A stretch of 52,567 nucleotides of DNA from Candidatus Uhrbacteria bacterium (GCA_016206155.1 JACQSC010000006.1:1-52567); one strand, 5' to 3'; counted from the first letter of the stretch, positions 17,015 through 27,194 are shown. Translations and numbers: made by a program. Notes: generated from the letters alone by a model not told the origin.

Positions 17015-17647
17015 TTAACGTGAGTAAAATTCGACGATATATTTAATGTCGTAGACTGGCGCCGCATCCTCCGGCGTCGGAAGGCTGACAATCTTCCCTT
17101 CAAGCTTCTTAATATCGGAATGGAGCCAGGACGGCGCTTGATACTTCTCCATAACCTTTGGAAGGTTTTGAAAATAAGAACTCTTTTTTTTCTGCTCCCG
17201 TACGGCAACGATGCTACCGATGCGAACCTGAAACGAAGGAATCGTCACCACGCCACCATCAACGGTGATATGACCGTGGCTGACAAGCTCTCGCGCAGTT
17301 TTTCGCGAATGCACAAGCCCGAGCCGATAGACGACATTGTCAAGGCGCGATTCGAGAAGCTGCTGCATGATAACGCTCGTGTCACCGGTTTTCTTTGTCG
17401 CGGTGTCAAAATACCGACGGAACTGGCTCTCGGACATTCCGTAATACATCTTCGCTTTCTGCTTTTCGCGCAACTGGATTCCATATGGGGTCAGACGCGG
17501 TTTAGACTTTTTTACGCCCTGAACACCGGGAGGATAATTGCGCTTAACAATAGCGCACTTTGTGGTAAAACAACGCTCACCCTTGAGATAGAGCTTTACT
17601 CCAGCTCTCCGACATACGCGACATTGTGCGTTTCGATCTCGTGCCAT
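17015..17647 (-). CDS. rpsD: 30S ribosomal protein S4
   Basis: LESRLDNVVYRLGLVHSRKTARELVSHGHITVDGGVVTIPSFQVRIGSIVAVRE. Confidence 0.97.
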   Translation of the reverse strand: MARDRNAQCRVCRRAGVKLYLKGERCFTTKCAIVKRNYPPGVQGVKKSKPRLTPYGIQLREKQKAKMYYGMSESQFRRYFDTATKKTGDTSVIMQQLLESRLDNVVYRLGLVHSRKTARELVSHGHITVDGGVVTIPSFQVRIGSIVAVREQKKKSSYFQNLPKVMEKYQAPSWLHSDIKKLEGKIVSLPTPEDAAPVYDIKYIVEFYSR

Positions 17648-17658
17648 ACAAAAAATAA

Positions 17659-18144
17659 TTACACGCGCCGAACTTTCTTGGGTCTGCAGCCGTTATGGGG
17701 GATGGGCGTCACATCTTTGAGCGCGCTTACAGCAAGGCCGGTCGTATGAAGAGCGCGCAGAGCCCCCTCTCTGCCCGATCCGATTCCTCTCACGTATACC
17801 GCAACTTCTTCAAGGCCATAACGCTTGGCTTTCTCAAACGCATCTCTCACAATCAATGATGCGGCGTAGGGGGTTGACTTTTTGGGGCCCTTAAAGCCAA
17901 GGCGGCCAGCTGAACTCTGTGCCAATACATTTCCATGCGCGTCAGTAAAGGTAATGATCGTATTGTTATAGGTTGCTTGAATATGGACGCATCCGTTTGA
18001 AACATGCCGCAACACTTTTTTCTTTCCGCGTTTTTTTACAATTGCCTTTCCTTCTCCCGCAACAACCGGATGCGCCTGTTCGCCTGATTGCTCCGCAGAG
18101 AGTTCTGCAAACGCGTCTATTTTTTCTTCGTTTTGTTCGCTCAT
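17659..18144 (-). CDS. rpsK: 30S ribosomal protein S11
   Basis: [45 protein letters not shown]...[14 protein letters not shown]. Confidence 0.97.
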   Translation of the reverse strand: MSEQNEEKIDAFAELSAEQSGEQAHPVVAGEGKAIVKKRGKKKVLRHVSNGCVHIQATYNNTIITFTDAHGNVLAQSSAGRLGFKGPKKSTPYAASLIVRDAFEKAKRYGLEEVAVYVRGIGSGREGALRALHTTGLAVSALKDVTPIPHNGCRPKKVRRV

Positions 18145-18149
18145 ATGAT

Positions 18150-18167
18150 ACTAAACCCTAAACCCTG
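18150..18167. repeat. heptamer array (CCCTAAA)
   Basis: actaaaccctaaaccctg between rpsK and rpsM. Confidence 0.75.
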
Positions 18168-18171
18168 ATTA

Positions 18172-18561
18172 TTATGTCTTTGTTAGTTTGCGCTTCCCGG
18201 ACATCATCGTCTTTCTCACGTTTCCGCGAACGGTTCGTGAATTTGTTTTTGTGCGCTGTCCATGAAGAGGAAGCCTACGAATATGGCGTGTGCCACGATA
18301 GGAGCCGATCTCTTTCAGATGCTTGATATTCCCCATTACCTCCCGACGCAAGTCACCCTCTACTTTATATGTCTTCTCAATAATATCCCGAATGCGATGC
18401 TGTTCGTTCTCGGATAGATCCTTTGTTTTCTTTGCGGGATCAACGGAGGCTTGTTTGAGCACCAAGCGAGCGGCAGCGCCGCCCAACCCGTAGACGAGAG
18501 GGAGCGCATAAACGATCTGCTTGTTTTGAGGGAGTAAAACTCCCGTGATGCGAAACGCCAT
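18172..18561 (-). CDS. rpsM: 30S ribosomal protein S13
   Basis: RITGVLLPQNKQIVYALPLVYGLG...IGSYRGTRHIRRLPLHGQRTKTNSRTVRGN. Confidence 0.97.
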   Translation of the reverse strand: MAFRITGVLLPQNKQIVYALPLVYGLGGAAARLVLKQASVDPAKKTKDLSENEQHRIRDIIEKTYKVEGDLRREVMGNIKHLKEIGSYRGTRHIRRLPLHGQRTKTNSRTVRGNVRKTMMSGKRKLTKT

Positions 18562-18565
18562 AAAT

Positions 18566-18633
18566 AGGGTTTAGGGTTTAGGGTTTAGGGTTTAGGTTCT
18601 TTCTCAACCCTGTACCCTCTACCCTCTACCCTG
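18566..18633. repeat. inverted pair of heptamer arrays
   Basis: agggtttagggtttagggtttagggtttag then aaccctgtaccctctaccctctaccctg, between rpsM and rpmJ. Confidence 0.9.
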
Positions 18634-18636
18634 CGT

Positions 18637-18750
18637 TCATCCTTGTCGTTGCTTATGTTTTGGATTTTCACAAATTACAACCACACGCCCCTTTCGGCGT
18701 GTTGTTCGGCACTTGAGACATATTTTTTTTACTGACGCACGAACTTTCAT
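18637..18750 (-). CDS. rpmJ: 50S ribosomal protein L36
   Basis: 37-aa ORF translated by hand: [37 protein letters not shown]; absent from ORF track because short. Confidence 0.96.
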   Translation of the reverse strand: MKVRASVKKICLKCRTTRRKGRVVVICENPKHKQRQG

Positions 18751-18752
18751 AA

Positions 18753-18983
18753 TTAATACCTATAGACTACTCTTCCTTTCGTCAGATCATACGGCGTCAT
18801 CTCGACTTTCACGCGATCTCCGGGAATAATGCGAATGCGATTGATGCGCATTTTCCCAGAAAGATGCCCGAGAATCTCATGTCCCGTATCCAGCATGATC
18901 CGAAATGTCGCTGCAGGAAGAAGCTCTCTTACAGCTCCGTCGACTTCAAGTACGTCCCGTTCGGGACGCGTGGTGTCTCCCAT
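18753..18983 (-). CDS. infA: translation initiation factor IF-1
   Basis: [65 protein letters not shown]. Confidence 0.96.
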   Translation of the reverse strand: MGDTTRPERDVLEVDGAVRELLPAATFRIMLDTGHEILGHLSGKMRINRIRIIPGDRVKVEMTPYDLTKGRVVYRY

Positions 18984-19092
18984 ATTGTATTAAAAATAAC
19001 CTGCCGAGAGGTACTCGGAAGATTATATTAAAGCTTTTATAGGTTAGCACAAGGGTTAAAATAATGCAAGGAGAATGGGTGTGAACAGCTTT

Positions 19093-22050
19093 CTAGGCCA
19101 ACTGCGACTCTTTTCCTGGTGCAAATTGGCGAAAAAGAAACGGGTCTGTGAGTTTTGACGGATCAATCCTATTACCGTGTCGATTCCGAACGCGTTTCAA
19201 ACTCCCCGGATAGAGCCGTTCAAAATTTTGCGATATGCGTACGCACGAAAGACCGCTAAACCACAACAACCATGGAACAGGGGTTCTCAATACGCTTAAG
19301 GAAATAAAATTGCTATTTTCAATGTTGGCACCGGAGAAAACAGCATCAATAAATCCCTCCTTATACAAATTTTTTAGATATGCGTAGCGGTAAAGATGAT
19401 GATTGCTTAAATCGGCAGAAAAAGCCATTCCTGGAGTGGGCTGGCGCACCTCAATAATGCGCGCCGGAATCTCCGGTATTCCCGCAAACTTTGCTGCGGC
19501 AATGGTGTCCGCCCCCATCATTGCGAAATAAATTTTCCCACCGGGACCTGAAATGCGCCACAACTGAACACGCTCCCTGCCAGTGGCGGGATCGAAAAAA
19601 AGCTCCTTGCATGTCTCGGGAGAGGGGTTGGCAATCACGGGCTCGGCAAGCTTACGAATAAGCTCACTGTTTTTCCCGAGCCAAGATGCGCGCTCTTCTG
19701 CGGGAAGGTAGGAGCCAATAATTGCATCCGTTGGGACGGTGCGCATCCCGTATTGTATTGTCTCACCCCGCTTGTCATGTTCAATCGCCGTAATATCCAT
19801 ACTCCCGTCCGGCATCTTTCCGGGGGTAATAAATGCCATCCCAAGAACATCCTGCAAGCGTTCGGCGGGGTTCTCGAGATGAGGAATGCCAGTCTCCTTC
19901 TCACGCGCATATCCGCTCGCGATGCGCTCGAGCTCCTGATTAAAGCGCGCTTGATCTTCTTCGGTCATCTCCTCAATATTAGGAAAGGTGCGCTCTCCGC
20001 TTATCTTCATAATGCGCAGGCCTCTCTGAACGATCTCCCTTTTTTCGTCACTCTTTGCGCCGACCAGGGCGCGCGTACTCACAACCCTCTCGCACACCTC
20101 AAGAAAACGCTGAAGCGCAACAAGGTCGTGCTCTCTTCGCTTGCCGCTCTCTCGCCAACTCTTTAAACGTTCTTCAAAACGGCGCGCATCAACTGCACCA
20201 ATTTCTCCTTCTTCGATATGAGCAACGCCGAACCGATTCAGAATATAGGCGCGAACCTCCTCGGGGCTCTTGGTTTGAAAAAGATTTTTCACAAATACCA
20301 TCTCCCTATCGTGCAGGGCCTCCTCCAAACGTTCAAAGGCGCGAGAAAGAACTTCGAAAAATTTTACCTGCTCGATTGCTTGAGAGCCGGCAATTTGAAG
20401 CACCGCTTTGTCAAAAAAACCCTTCACAGACTTGTGCTGCGTAAATGCATCGTTTAAATCCTTGTAATACCGAAGGAGCTCGTCGAATGATTCGAGCGGA
20501 ACATCCTTTGAGTTTGCAATCTTAATGACGAGTTGCGGCAATGGCAGTGACTCCTGCGCAAGGCTCGCGCGCGTTTCTTCATTTGGAATAATTGCCAATA
20601 CATCGTTTGCTAAGCGGGGCTCAAGCTCTGGACGGGGAATAAAAGCCAAAAGCTCGTCCAACGACGGCGCAAGCCTGTTGCGCGCAGAATCTGGTAATCG
20701 TATGCCGTCAACGATAACTCGTGGCTTCAATACAGGTTCTTCGATTTCCTCAGCTTCTGCGGGCATCTCGCCGGGAAGCCTAACACCCAAAAACCCCGAC
20801 AGCGCACCGCGTTCAAGATCGCCCAGCTGCGCCGCACTTGCGCCTGATGGTTGCGACTGCCCAATTCCCAATACTCTGGCTGCCGTAGCGCGCTGAACAA
20901 TTTCTTGAACTGCCAACCGATAGGCATTCATAATCTTTCGAATCTCTTGATCATCCTCAAGCGTGCGCGCTCGCGCTGATGGAGCTGTCACCACTGGAGC
21001 GTCGATATCTCGTCTCCGCACCTCCTCACTTGCTTCCTTTTTCTTTCGTTTCCGAATAAGCCGCTCAACTCTCAGCGTTGTCTCGAGCCTATGGCGCTTC
21101 AGCCCCTCTATCTCTCGGTCAATCGTCTCAATATATGACTGCGCAGGTTCTTTTTTTCCTTTGCGGTCAAGCATGGTTCCGGCTAGCGTCACAAAACCGC
21201 TCAAGAGAGCCGCCATCGTCTCGGATGTCCAAGGCGATCCGCGAAGATAGTGTTGTGCGCCAAGCAGCACGCCCGTTGCAAAAAATGTTCCAATAACATC
21301 AGCATGTTCCTGATGATGACCGACAATGCCAACATGATATTCTTTAAGACTTTTGGCCAGATCAGTAAGACCCTTCGGGCCCGATTCGCCCTCAATCGTT
21401 TCCTGTTGGCCATCGATTAATGCGTCAAGATAAATAATGCATTTTTGAAGATAATTTTCCCGTGCCTCGTCCTGTGATTGCTCCGGAATAATTCCTGCGC
21501 TTTTTGCAGTCACGTACGCACGGCGAAATTCGCGAAACTCTTGCTGTCGCGTGCGGGTGGCATCAGACAATTCTCGGATTTTCTCCTGTACCGATATCTC
21601 ACTCATTGGCTCCTTTGACGCGGCCCCGGATCGCCTTTTTCGTTGTTTTCCGATTCTTGCCTCAACCGTTCCCCGAGATTCGGGCCATACGCGATCAATA
21701 AAAGTCATTGCGCCGCGCATGAACATGTGCGCTCCCTGGTATGCAACAATAGATCCAATATGGGGCTCGAATCTCCGAAGAAGCATTCCGCCAGGTACCG
21801 CGAACATACCAAGAAGCACCTGCGCTGCAGCAAACCCACCTTCGTATTTTTGTTTTTCACGAAATTGAAAGGATGCCGTTTGCAGCGCCTCAAGGCGCTG
21901 TTGTTCCTTGTAGATATTCTCAAGATGCTGCGTAATTCGATGTTTCCTCCGCGTCAGCAGTTCTTGGCTCCGCTCCTTTTCATCATCTTGATCGTGCGGC
22001 TCCTCGATTTGCTGATCAGGGTTAAACAAAGCGCGTATGCGTTCGATCAT
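19093..22050 (-). CDS. large (985 aa) protein of unknown function, N-terminal coiled coil and hydrophobic segments
   Basis: Long uninterrupted ORF, ATGA overlap with upstream small gene; no family recognised. Confidence 0.8.
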   Translation of the reverse strand: MIERIRALFNPDQQIEEPHDQDDEKERSQELLTRRKHRITQHLENIYKEQQRLEALQTASFQFREKQKYEGGFAAAQVLLGMFAVPGGMLLRRFEPHIGSIVAYQGAHMFMRGAMTFIDRVWPESRGTVEARIGKQRKRRSGAASKEPMSEISVQEKIRELSDATRTRQQEFREFRRAYVTAKSAGIIPEQSQDEARENYLQKCIIYLDALIDGQQETIEGESGPKGLTDLAKSLKEYHVGIVGHHQEHADVIGTFFATGVLLGAQHYLRGSPWTSETMAALLSGFVTLAGTMLDRKGKKEPAQSYIETIDREIEGLKRHRLETTLRVERLIRKRKKKEASEEVRRRDIDAPVVTAPSARARTLEDDQEIRKIMNAYRLAVQEIVQRATAARVLGIGQSQPSGASAAQLGDLERGALSGFLGVRLPGEMPAEAEEIEEPVLKPRVIVDGIRLPDSARNRLAPSLDELLAFIPRPELEPRLANDVLAIIPNEETRASLAQESLPLPQLVIKIANSKDVPLESFDELLRYYKDLNDAFTQHKSVKGFFDKAVLQIAGSQAIEQVKFFEVLSRAFERLEEALHDREMVFVKNLFQTKSPEEVRAYILNRFGVAHIEEGEIGAVDARRFEERLKSWRESGKRREHDLVALQRFLEVCERVVSTRALVGAKSDEKREIVQRGLRIMKISGERTFPNIEEMTEEDQARFNQELERIASGYAREKETGIPHLENPAERLQDVLGMAFITPGKMPDGSMDITAIEHDKRGETIQYGMRTVPTDAIIGSYLPAEERASWLGKNSELIRKLAEPVIANPSPETCKELFFDPATGRERVQLWRISGPGGKIYFAMMGADTIAAAKFAGIPEIPARIIEVRQPTPGMAFSADLSNHHLYRYAYLKNLYKEGFIDAVFSGANIENSNFISLSVLRTPVPWLLWFSGLSCVRISQNFERLYPGSLKRVRNRHGNRIDPSKLTDPFLFRQFAPGKESQLA

Positions 22051-22397
22051 AGAAACAGAGAGGAGTCCCCCGTTATGAGCGCGTCCATCTCATATTTCAA
22101 GAAGAGCGCCTCTTCGCACATAAGCTCGGGAAATGACATCATGCCATGTTTTGTAAGCACAGCGGTTGTCGCATCACTGTCCTCCTTGTCTATCGCGTCC
22201 TTGAGGGCGCGCATGGAATCTTCAGGCAAAACATCGATAATGCGGGCAACAACACGCTGGTAGATAATCTGCAGCATCTTCTGCAGCATCTGCGCCTTTT
22301 GCTCCTCGGGCAGTTGGGAAAGCCCCAAAATGTCAAATATGTTTTTCTTGATAACGTCGTCAGTTGTTGCGGTAGCTGTTTTTGCCTTAGAAACCAT
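22047..22397 (-). CDS. small helical protein, similar to the 47214-47540 product
   Basis: MVSKAKTATATTDDVIKKNIFDILGLSQLPEEQKAQMLQKMLQIIYQRVVARIIDVLPEDSMRALKDAIDKEDSDATTAVL. Confidence 0.8.
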   Translation of the reverse strand: MVSKAKTATATTDDVIKKNIFDILGLSQLPEEQKAQMLQKMLQIIYQRVVARIIDVLPEDSMRALKDAIDKEDSDATTAVLTKHGMMSFPELMCEEALFLKYEMDALITGDSSLFL

Positions 22398-22476
22398 ATA
22401 AAAAGGTAAATTCAAAACGTCCTCCTCAAGCCGGGAGGTATAATATAAGTATACCACTTTTTGGGGCGCCTGTCCA

Positions 22477-24228
22477 CTACCCTACGACTGCGCGGATGCG
22501 GCGTACGCCGGCTGAGCACGCCTCCTCTTTTGCGATTGCGAAGTGTCCAATTTCTCCTGTATGCGTCACATGAGGGCCTCCGCAGAATTCTTTTGAGAAT
22601 GCGCTATCAAGAGAGCTGCCAGCAAAATACACATTCACCTTTTCCGGATACTTCTCTTTGAAATAATAGAGTGCGCCGGTATTTTTTGCATCCTCAATAG
22701 GCAGTTCGACGAATTGCATCGGCAGATCCTTTTTGATTATTTCGTTAACACGGTTTTCAACGGCTTTTCGTTCATCATCGGTTAGCTTACGATGAAAAGA
22801 AAAGTCAAAGCGAGTGCGCTCGACGGTGATGTCAGAGCCTGCTTGGGCAACTTCCGGACCCAACACCTCGCGAAGCGCTTGCTGTAGGAGATGGGTCGCG
22901 GTGTGCAGACGTGTGACAATTTTTAATTCATCTTCATTAGTTGCTTTCAATTCTCCGGTGTCTAAGAGAAGACCGTGTCCACCGAATTTTTTTAGAACAC
23001 CGGCACGCGAAATCTCCTGATGTTTTTGAAACTCCAGCTCAAAACCTGCACGCGAGAGCGCAGACGCACGCTCCACGCCCATCTCTTTTATAATTTCATA
23101 GGGAAGCCCGTAACTTTCATACAACTTGAACGCGGTTGATGCATCTATCGTCGCACATTTTTGCAACTCTTTGAGCCCGTTTTTTACTGTTTTCAAAAAT
23201 TTCTGCTTTTCTTTGTCCCATTCGTCAAAAATCGTATCAATATGAAGTTCAGGATATGGTGCGTGATACTTGCCAATAATAACGGGGATCAAATCCCTCA
23301 CCAAATTTATGCGCTGTTCTCCTGCGGTATGTTCAATAACGATAATCCTCCGCATCAGACGTCGCAGAATATATCCCCTTTCTTTGTTGGATGGGCGTAC
23401 GCCATCGGCGATCAAAAAACACAGGGCGCGCGCATGATCCGCAACAATTCGCTTTGAGCGATGGTCCATTGTGTCGGACAACATTGCAATGCTATCCGAA
23501 AAAAGATCCGTTTCGTGGATCGTATGCTTTCCTTGTACGATCATCGCGAGGCGTTCCAATCCCATGCCGGTATCGATGCCAGGTGTTTCTAGGGGTATGA
23601 GTGTCGCAGCGCCACTGGTGAGATCCTCCCTCGATCCGCTACAGAAAAATTGATTGAACACAATGTTCCACACCTCGATATCCTGTCCATTTGCGTTTCG
23701 GCAATAAATCTCCGTTGTCGGTCCGCAAGGTCCCTCATGCCCTGTCGGTCCCCAAAATAAATCCTCCATTCCTTCTTCACGAATATCGGTAATACCCAAA
23801 CCCTGCCACATTGCGCGCGACTCCTCATCTTTTGGCACCGTATCGGATCCTTCGTAAATCGTAACATAGGAAATCGGCAGACCCATGACCTTGGTAATGA
23901 ACTCGTGCGCCCATGCTATTGATTCTTTCTTGAAATAACCGCCAAAAGAAAAATTGCCTAGCATTTCAAAAAATGTGAGGTGCGATTCATCACCGACTTC
24001 ATCAATATCAGAAGTTCTAAACGACTTCTGGCATGACGTTGTTGACAGCGAACCAAAATCTTTCATGGCGTCCACCTCACCGGTGTAATATTTTTTGAAC
24101 TGCTGCATACCGGCAGTCGTCAACAGTACAGATGGGTCATCGGGAAGCAATGACGACGAGGGTACTACCGCGTGCCCTCGTTCTCTGAAAAATTCCAAAA
24201 ACTTTTTTCTGATCTCAGATGAGGTCAT
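22477..24228 (-). CDS. alaS: alanyl-tRNA synthetase lacking C-Ala domain
   Basis: SEIRKKFLEFFRERGH..VPSSSLLPDDPSVLLTTAGMQQFKKYY; FWGPTGHEGPCGPTTEI; HTATHLLQQALREVLG; CGGPHVTHTGEIGHF. Confidence 0.97.
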   Translation of the reverse strand: MTSSEIRKKFLEFFRERGHAVVPSSSLLPDDPSVLLTTAGMQQFKKYYTGEVDAMKDFGSLSTTSCQKSFRTSDIDEVGDESHLTFFEMLGNFSFGGYFKKESIAWAHEFITKVMGLPISYVTIYEGSDTVPKDEESRAMWQGLGITDIREEGMEDLFWGPTGHEGPCGPTTEIYCRNANGQDIEVWNIVFNQFFCSGSREDLTSGAATLIPLETPGIDTGMGLERLAMIVQGKHTIHETDLFSDSIAMLSDTMDHRSKRIVADHARALCFLIADGVRPSNKERGYILRRLMRRIIVIEHTAGEQRINLVRDLIPVIIGKYHAPYPELHIDTIFDEWDKEKQKFLKTVKNGLKELQKCATIDASTAFKLYESYGLPYEIIKEMGVERASALSRAGFELEFQKHQEISRAGVLKKFGGHGLLLDTGELKATNEDELKIVTRLHTATHLLQQALREVLGPEVAQAGSDITVERTRFDFSFHRKLTDDERKAVENRVNEIIKKDLPMQFVELPIEDAKNTGALYYFKEKYPEKVNVYFAGSSLDSAFSKEFCGGPHVTHTGEIGHFAIAKEEACSAGVRRIRAVVG

Positions 24229-24451
24229 AGTATATTGATAAATTCTTCAACCGAAACACCTGCCTGACGAATAATGCCATAGAGCAATCCGCGTTTAATA
24301 TCACCGCTGTGATGAGGAACAATGTCACGCGCCCCGTAAGCGGATGACGAAGAATAACGCGGCTTCCTGTTTGTCTACGAATAACAAAACCGAGCTTTTC
24401 AAGCGCTCGGATACAGGCTTCCGGTTTTGTCTGCGGCAATCGGTCTGACAC
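24225..24451 (-). pseudogene. hicA: frameshifted HicA-like toxin
   Basis: LPQTKPEACIRALEKLGFVIRRQTGSRVILRHPLTGR, then continuing in another frame DIVPHHSGDIKRGLLYGIIRQAGVSVEEFINIL*; stop overlaps alaS ATG. Confidence 0.85.
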
Positions 24452-24456
24452 ACGTA

Positions 24457-24711
24457 TTATGCCTCCCGCTCAAATGATCTATCGACGCTTACCTGTGCGG
24501 TAACATACTCATTCTCCTCGGGAATAACATCTCCGTCTTCGGTAAGCACGGCAAGATATCCTTTAATAGCATCGCCGATATTTGTTCGTGTTTCTTCAAA
24601 TGTCTCCCCCTGGCTCATACAGCCGGGCAACGCGGGAACAGAGGCGACGTATCCCCCCTCCTCTGCGGGCTGAAAGTATACAGTATAGGTAAGCACGGTA
24701 TCACTTTTCAT
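24457..24711 (-). CDS. hicB: HicB-family antitoxin
   Basis: YTVYFQPAEEGGYVASVPALPGCMSQGETFEETRTNIGDAIKGYLAVLTEDGD. Confidence 0.9.
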   Translation of the reverse strand: MKSDTVLTYTVYFQPAEEGGYVASVPALPGCMSQGETFEETRTNIGDAIKGYLAVLTEDGDVIPEENEYVTAQVSVDRSFEREA

Positions 24712-24905
24712 ATAGCTTGAGTATTGCACGACGGCGCTTGGGTGTCAAGATTTCCGTCACTCTGAAAAAGTGTCACAAATCGCTTGCGCTCCTCAAGGAT
24801 GCGATGACTCATCCGCTCTTTAATATGACAAAGCGGACACTCTTCCATCTCAAGCAATGCCCCCACCGCAACGTGTGGTTGTGATAATACTCTTCTCAAA
24901 TTCAT
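24708..24905 (-). CDS. small CxxC protein, possible truncated HIT-domain remnant
   Basis: EECPLCHIKERMSHRILEERKRFVTLFQ; short ORF overlapping hicB start. Confidence 0.35.
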   Translation of the reverse strand: MNLRRVLSQPHVAVGALLEMEECPLCHIKERMSHRILEERKRFVTLFQSDGNLDTQAPSCNTQAI

Positions 24906-24926
24906 ATCATTAAATAGACATACCTA

Positions 24927-27125
24927 TCACACAATCGGGGCATCGAAGTCTTCTTCCTCCGCAGCAGTGGCAGCGACCTCTTTGCCGTCATCGCCTTTCT
25001 TGCTTTCGTAGAGCTGTTCGAATTCCTCCAGGACGGCATTTATCGGCGTTGCGTACTTGCTACGGCTGCAGTTAATGAGGCGCTCGTACTCCTCAGGAGT
25101 CTTACGTGGCGTGTCCACACGTACGGTTCGGGCTGAAAACGCAGGGGGGGTGGATCCGCCGATGGACATCTTCACATACAGCGCGCGCACATCAAGATTC
25201 ATGATATCATGCCCGGAAAATCGCGGGGCAAACTCCTGTGCCAAATACGCCGCGTCATCAGCGCCCATGCGGAACGTAATCATGGAGCCGACGTTTCCAA
25301 ACACTGTCTCTCGAGCGCTTGCTGAAAGCTGTCCCAAAAATTGATGCGAAACCGTAAGGCTAATACGATATTTCCGCGCTTCGGACAAAATATCATCGAA
25401 TGTTTTGGTTGAAAAATTCTGAAACTCGTCAACGTACAGATAAAAATCAGCGCGCTCAGACTCCTCCATAAAGGCGCGCTTCATACCCTGTTGCTGAATC
25501 TTGGTAATAATGAGAGAGCCGAGCAGCGCGGAGTTCTCATCCCCCAGCTTTCCTTTGGAAAGTTCGATCAAAAGAATCCTGCTTTTGTTCATGATGTCGT
25601 CAAGATCAACCTTGTTTTTCGCCTGCGCGACGATATTTCGCACCATCTCATTTGCCAAAAATTGTCCCAACTTGTTGACGAGCGGCACGATGGCCTCATT
25701 GTCAAATTTTTCCGACCAGCTCGAGAATTCGTTTGCCCAGAACTTCTTCACCACCTGATCCTGAATGTGTTCAATAATCATTTGACGATATGGCCTGTCA
25801 GTAAGCATCTTTTGCACACTCATAAGCGTTGCCTGTTTGAAGTCAAGCAAAGCAAGAATGGTAAATCGAAACACGTGCTCAATCTTCGGAGACCAGTCCC
25901 CGCCGAAAAACTTCTTGAAAATTTCAATCAAACTATAGGTGACTTGTTGCTTGAATTCCCGACCGACATTCTCCAGCGGATTAAACGCAATGGGGAAATC
26001 AAGATCAGAGGGATTAAAGTAGACGAGGTCGTCATAGCGCTCCTTTGGAATCCAGTGCAGAGCGGCTTGAATAAGGTCGCCGTGCGGATCGATCACGCAG
26101 ACACCCTTTCCGTGGACAATGTCGTCGGCGATGAGTTTTTCAAGCAACTTGCTCTTCCCCGATCCGGACTTCCCAACCGAATAGAGATGCCTGCGACGAT
26201 CTTCTCGCATCAGGCCAAATTCAACTTCCTTCCCGCGGAAGTTCGTTACGCCGAATACGGATATTTGATCGGACGGCACCGTTGCAAGACTTGGCAATGA
26301 CAACGGCGGTTCGGCTTTCCGAGAAAAAAGCCAATCAACACCCCTGACCTTCGCGGCTGGATCGGGAGAGTGGTAGAACGACGCAACCTCATCTGTTGTC
26401 AGGACCATTGACCGCTCGGGCACATGATTGAAGACGTTGCCAATAAACGTGCGGAGATCTTTTGCCGGACACACTTCGATATGATTTCGCTCAGTGGCAA
26501 ACGGCGTAAAGATATTTTCAAAATAATCGAATGTCGATTTCGCGTCTTTCGTGCCTTCGGGGAAAAAGGATACGATGCGAATGGCGGTCTTAAACTTCGG
26601 ATGCACTTCAGCTATTTCCTCCTTTTCGGAAAACCCGTAGACGCCGCCGCCCGACTCACTTTCAAACGACTCGTCAACCGGATCGAGCATGACTTGATAG
26701 AGCAACCCGTCAGAGGAAGGAATATCCGCGATGAGATTATAAAACGGCATGAGCGGATCGGAGGTCATTTTGCTTGCGGTCCGCAAAGAAAAACTTTTGC
26801 TTCCGGCAAGGTCAAGATAGAACCCGAGCGCGGATTGCGGCAATTTTTCGATGTCGTCGTACTGCGGAATTTCGGCAAGCTCAACATCGGGAAACTCCGC
26901 GAAAAAAAGCGAGGTCAGCGAGGAAACAATTTGTTTTTCCGTTACGATGTAGAAGCGAATGATGTTTTGCAGGACAAATACCTCAAACGACAGCGCTCGT
27001 TTCTTGCGCAGCAGGAGCTGAAAAATATTATAAAACAAGCGCTCATATTTTTTTATGCGCTCCGATGGTTTTGTTATGTCATCTTCGTATGAAAAACGAA
27101 GGCGGAGAATTGTCGGCTCTTTCAT
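24927..27125 (-). CDS. VirD4/TraD/VirB4-like membrane-associated P-loop ATPase (fused form)
   Basis: LYSVGKSGSGKSKLLEKLIADDIVHGKGVCVIDPHGDLIQAAL; DFYLYVDEFQNFSTKTFDDILSEARKYRISLTVSHQFLGQL. Confidence 0.88.
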   Translation of the reverse strand: MKEPTILRLRFSYEDDITKPSERIKKYERLFYNIFQLLLRKKRALSFEVFVLQNIIRFYIVTEKQIVSSLTSLFFAEFPDVELAEIPQYDDIEKLPQSALGFYLDLAGSKSFSLRTASKMTSDPLMPFYNLIADIPSSDGLLYQVMLDPVDESFESESGGGVYGFSEKEEIAEVHPKFKTAIRIVSFFPEGTKDAKSTFDYFENIFTPFATERNHIEVCPAKDLRTFIGNVFNHVPERSMVLTTDEVASFYHSPDPAAKVRGVDWLFSRKAEPPLSLPSLATVPSDQISVFGVTNFRGKEVEFGLMREDRRRHLYSVGKSGSGKSKLLEKLIADDIVHGKGVCVIDPHGDLIQAALHWIPKERYDDLVYFNPSDLDFPIAFNPLENVGREFKQQVTYSLIEIFKKFFGGDWSPKIEHVFRFTILALLDFKQATLMSVQKMLTDRPYRQMIIEHIQDQVVKKFWANEFSSWSEKFDNEAIVPLVNKLGQFLANEMVRNIVAQAKNKVDLDDIMNKSRILLIELSKGKLGDENSALLGSLIITKIQQQGMKRAFMEESERADFYLYVDEFQNFSTKTFDDILSEARKYRISLTVSHQFLGQLSASARETVFGNVGSMITFRMGADDAAYLAQEFAPRFSGHDIMNLDVRALYVKMSIGGSTPPAFSARTVRVDTPRKTPEEYERLINCSRSKYATPINAVLEEFEQLYESKKGDDGKEVAATAAEEEDFDAPIV

Positions 27126-27137
27126 GAAAACAGGGCC

Positions 27138-27161
27138 TAGGGGTTAGGGTATAGGGGTTAG
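27138..27161. repeat. heptamer array
   Basis: taggggttagggtataggggttag. Confidence 0.75.
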
Positions 27162-27194
27162 TATAAAGTAAAAACCCTTTTCTGTGAAGCACGC

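Noticed and set aside
18566-18596. TTTAGGG/TTAGGG arrays look like eukaryotic telomere repeats
   Set aside because: They lie internally between bacterial ribosomal genes, occur in both orientations and drift in sequence with constant 7-bp period; no chromosome end is implied.
25491-26300. 269-aa plus-strand ORF (and similar long antisense ORFs such as 26424-27092, 16275-16799)
   Set aside because: They are antisense to well-supported genes (ATPase, rpoA) and show no recognisable family.
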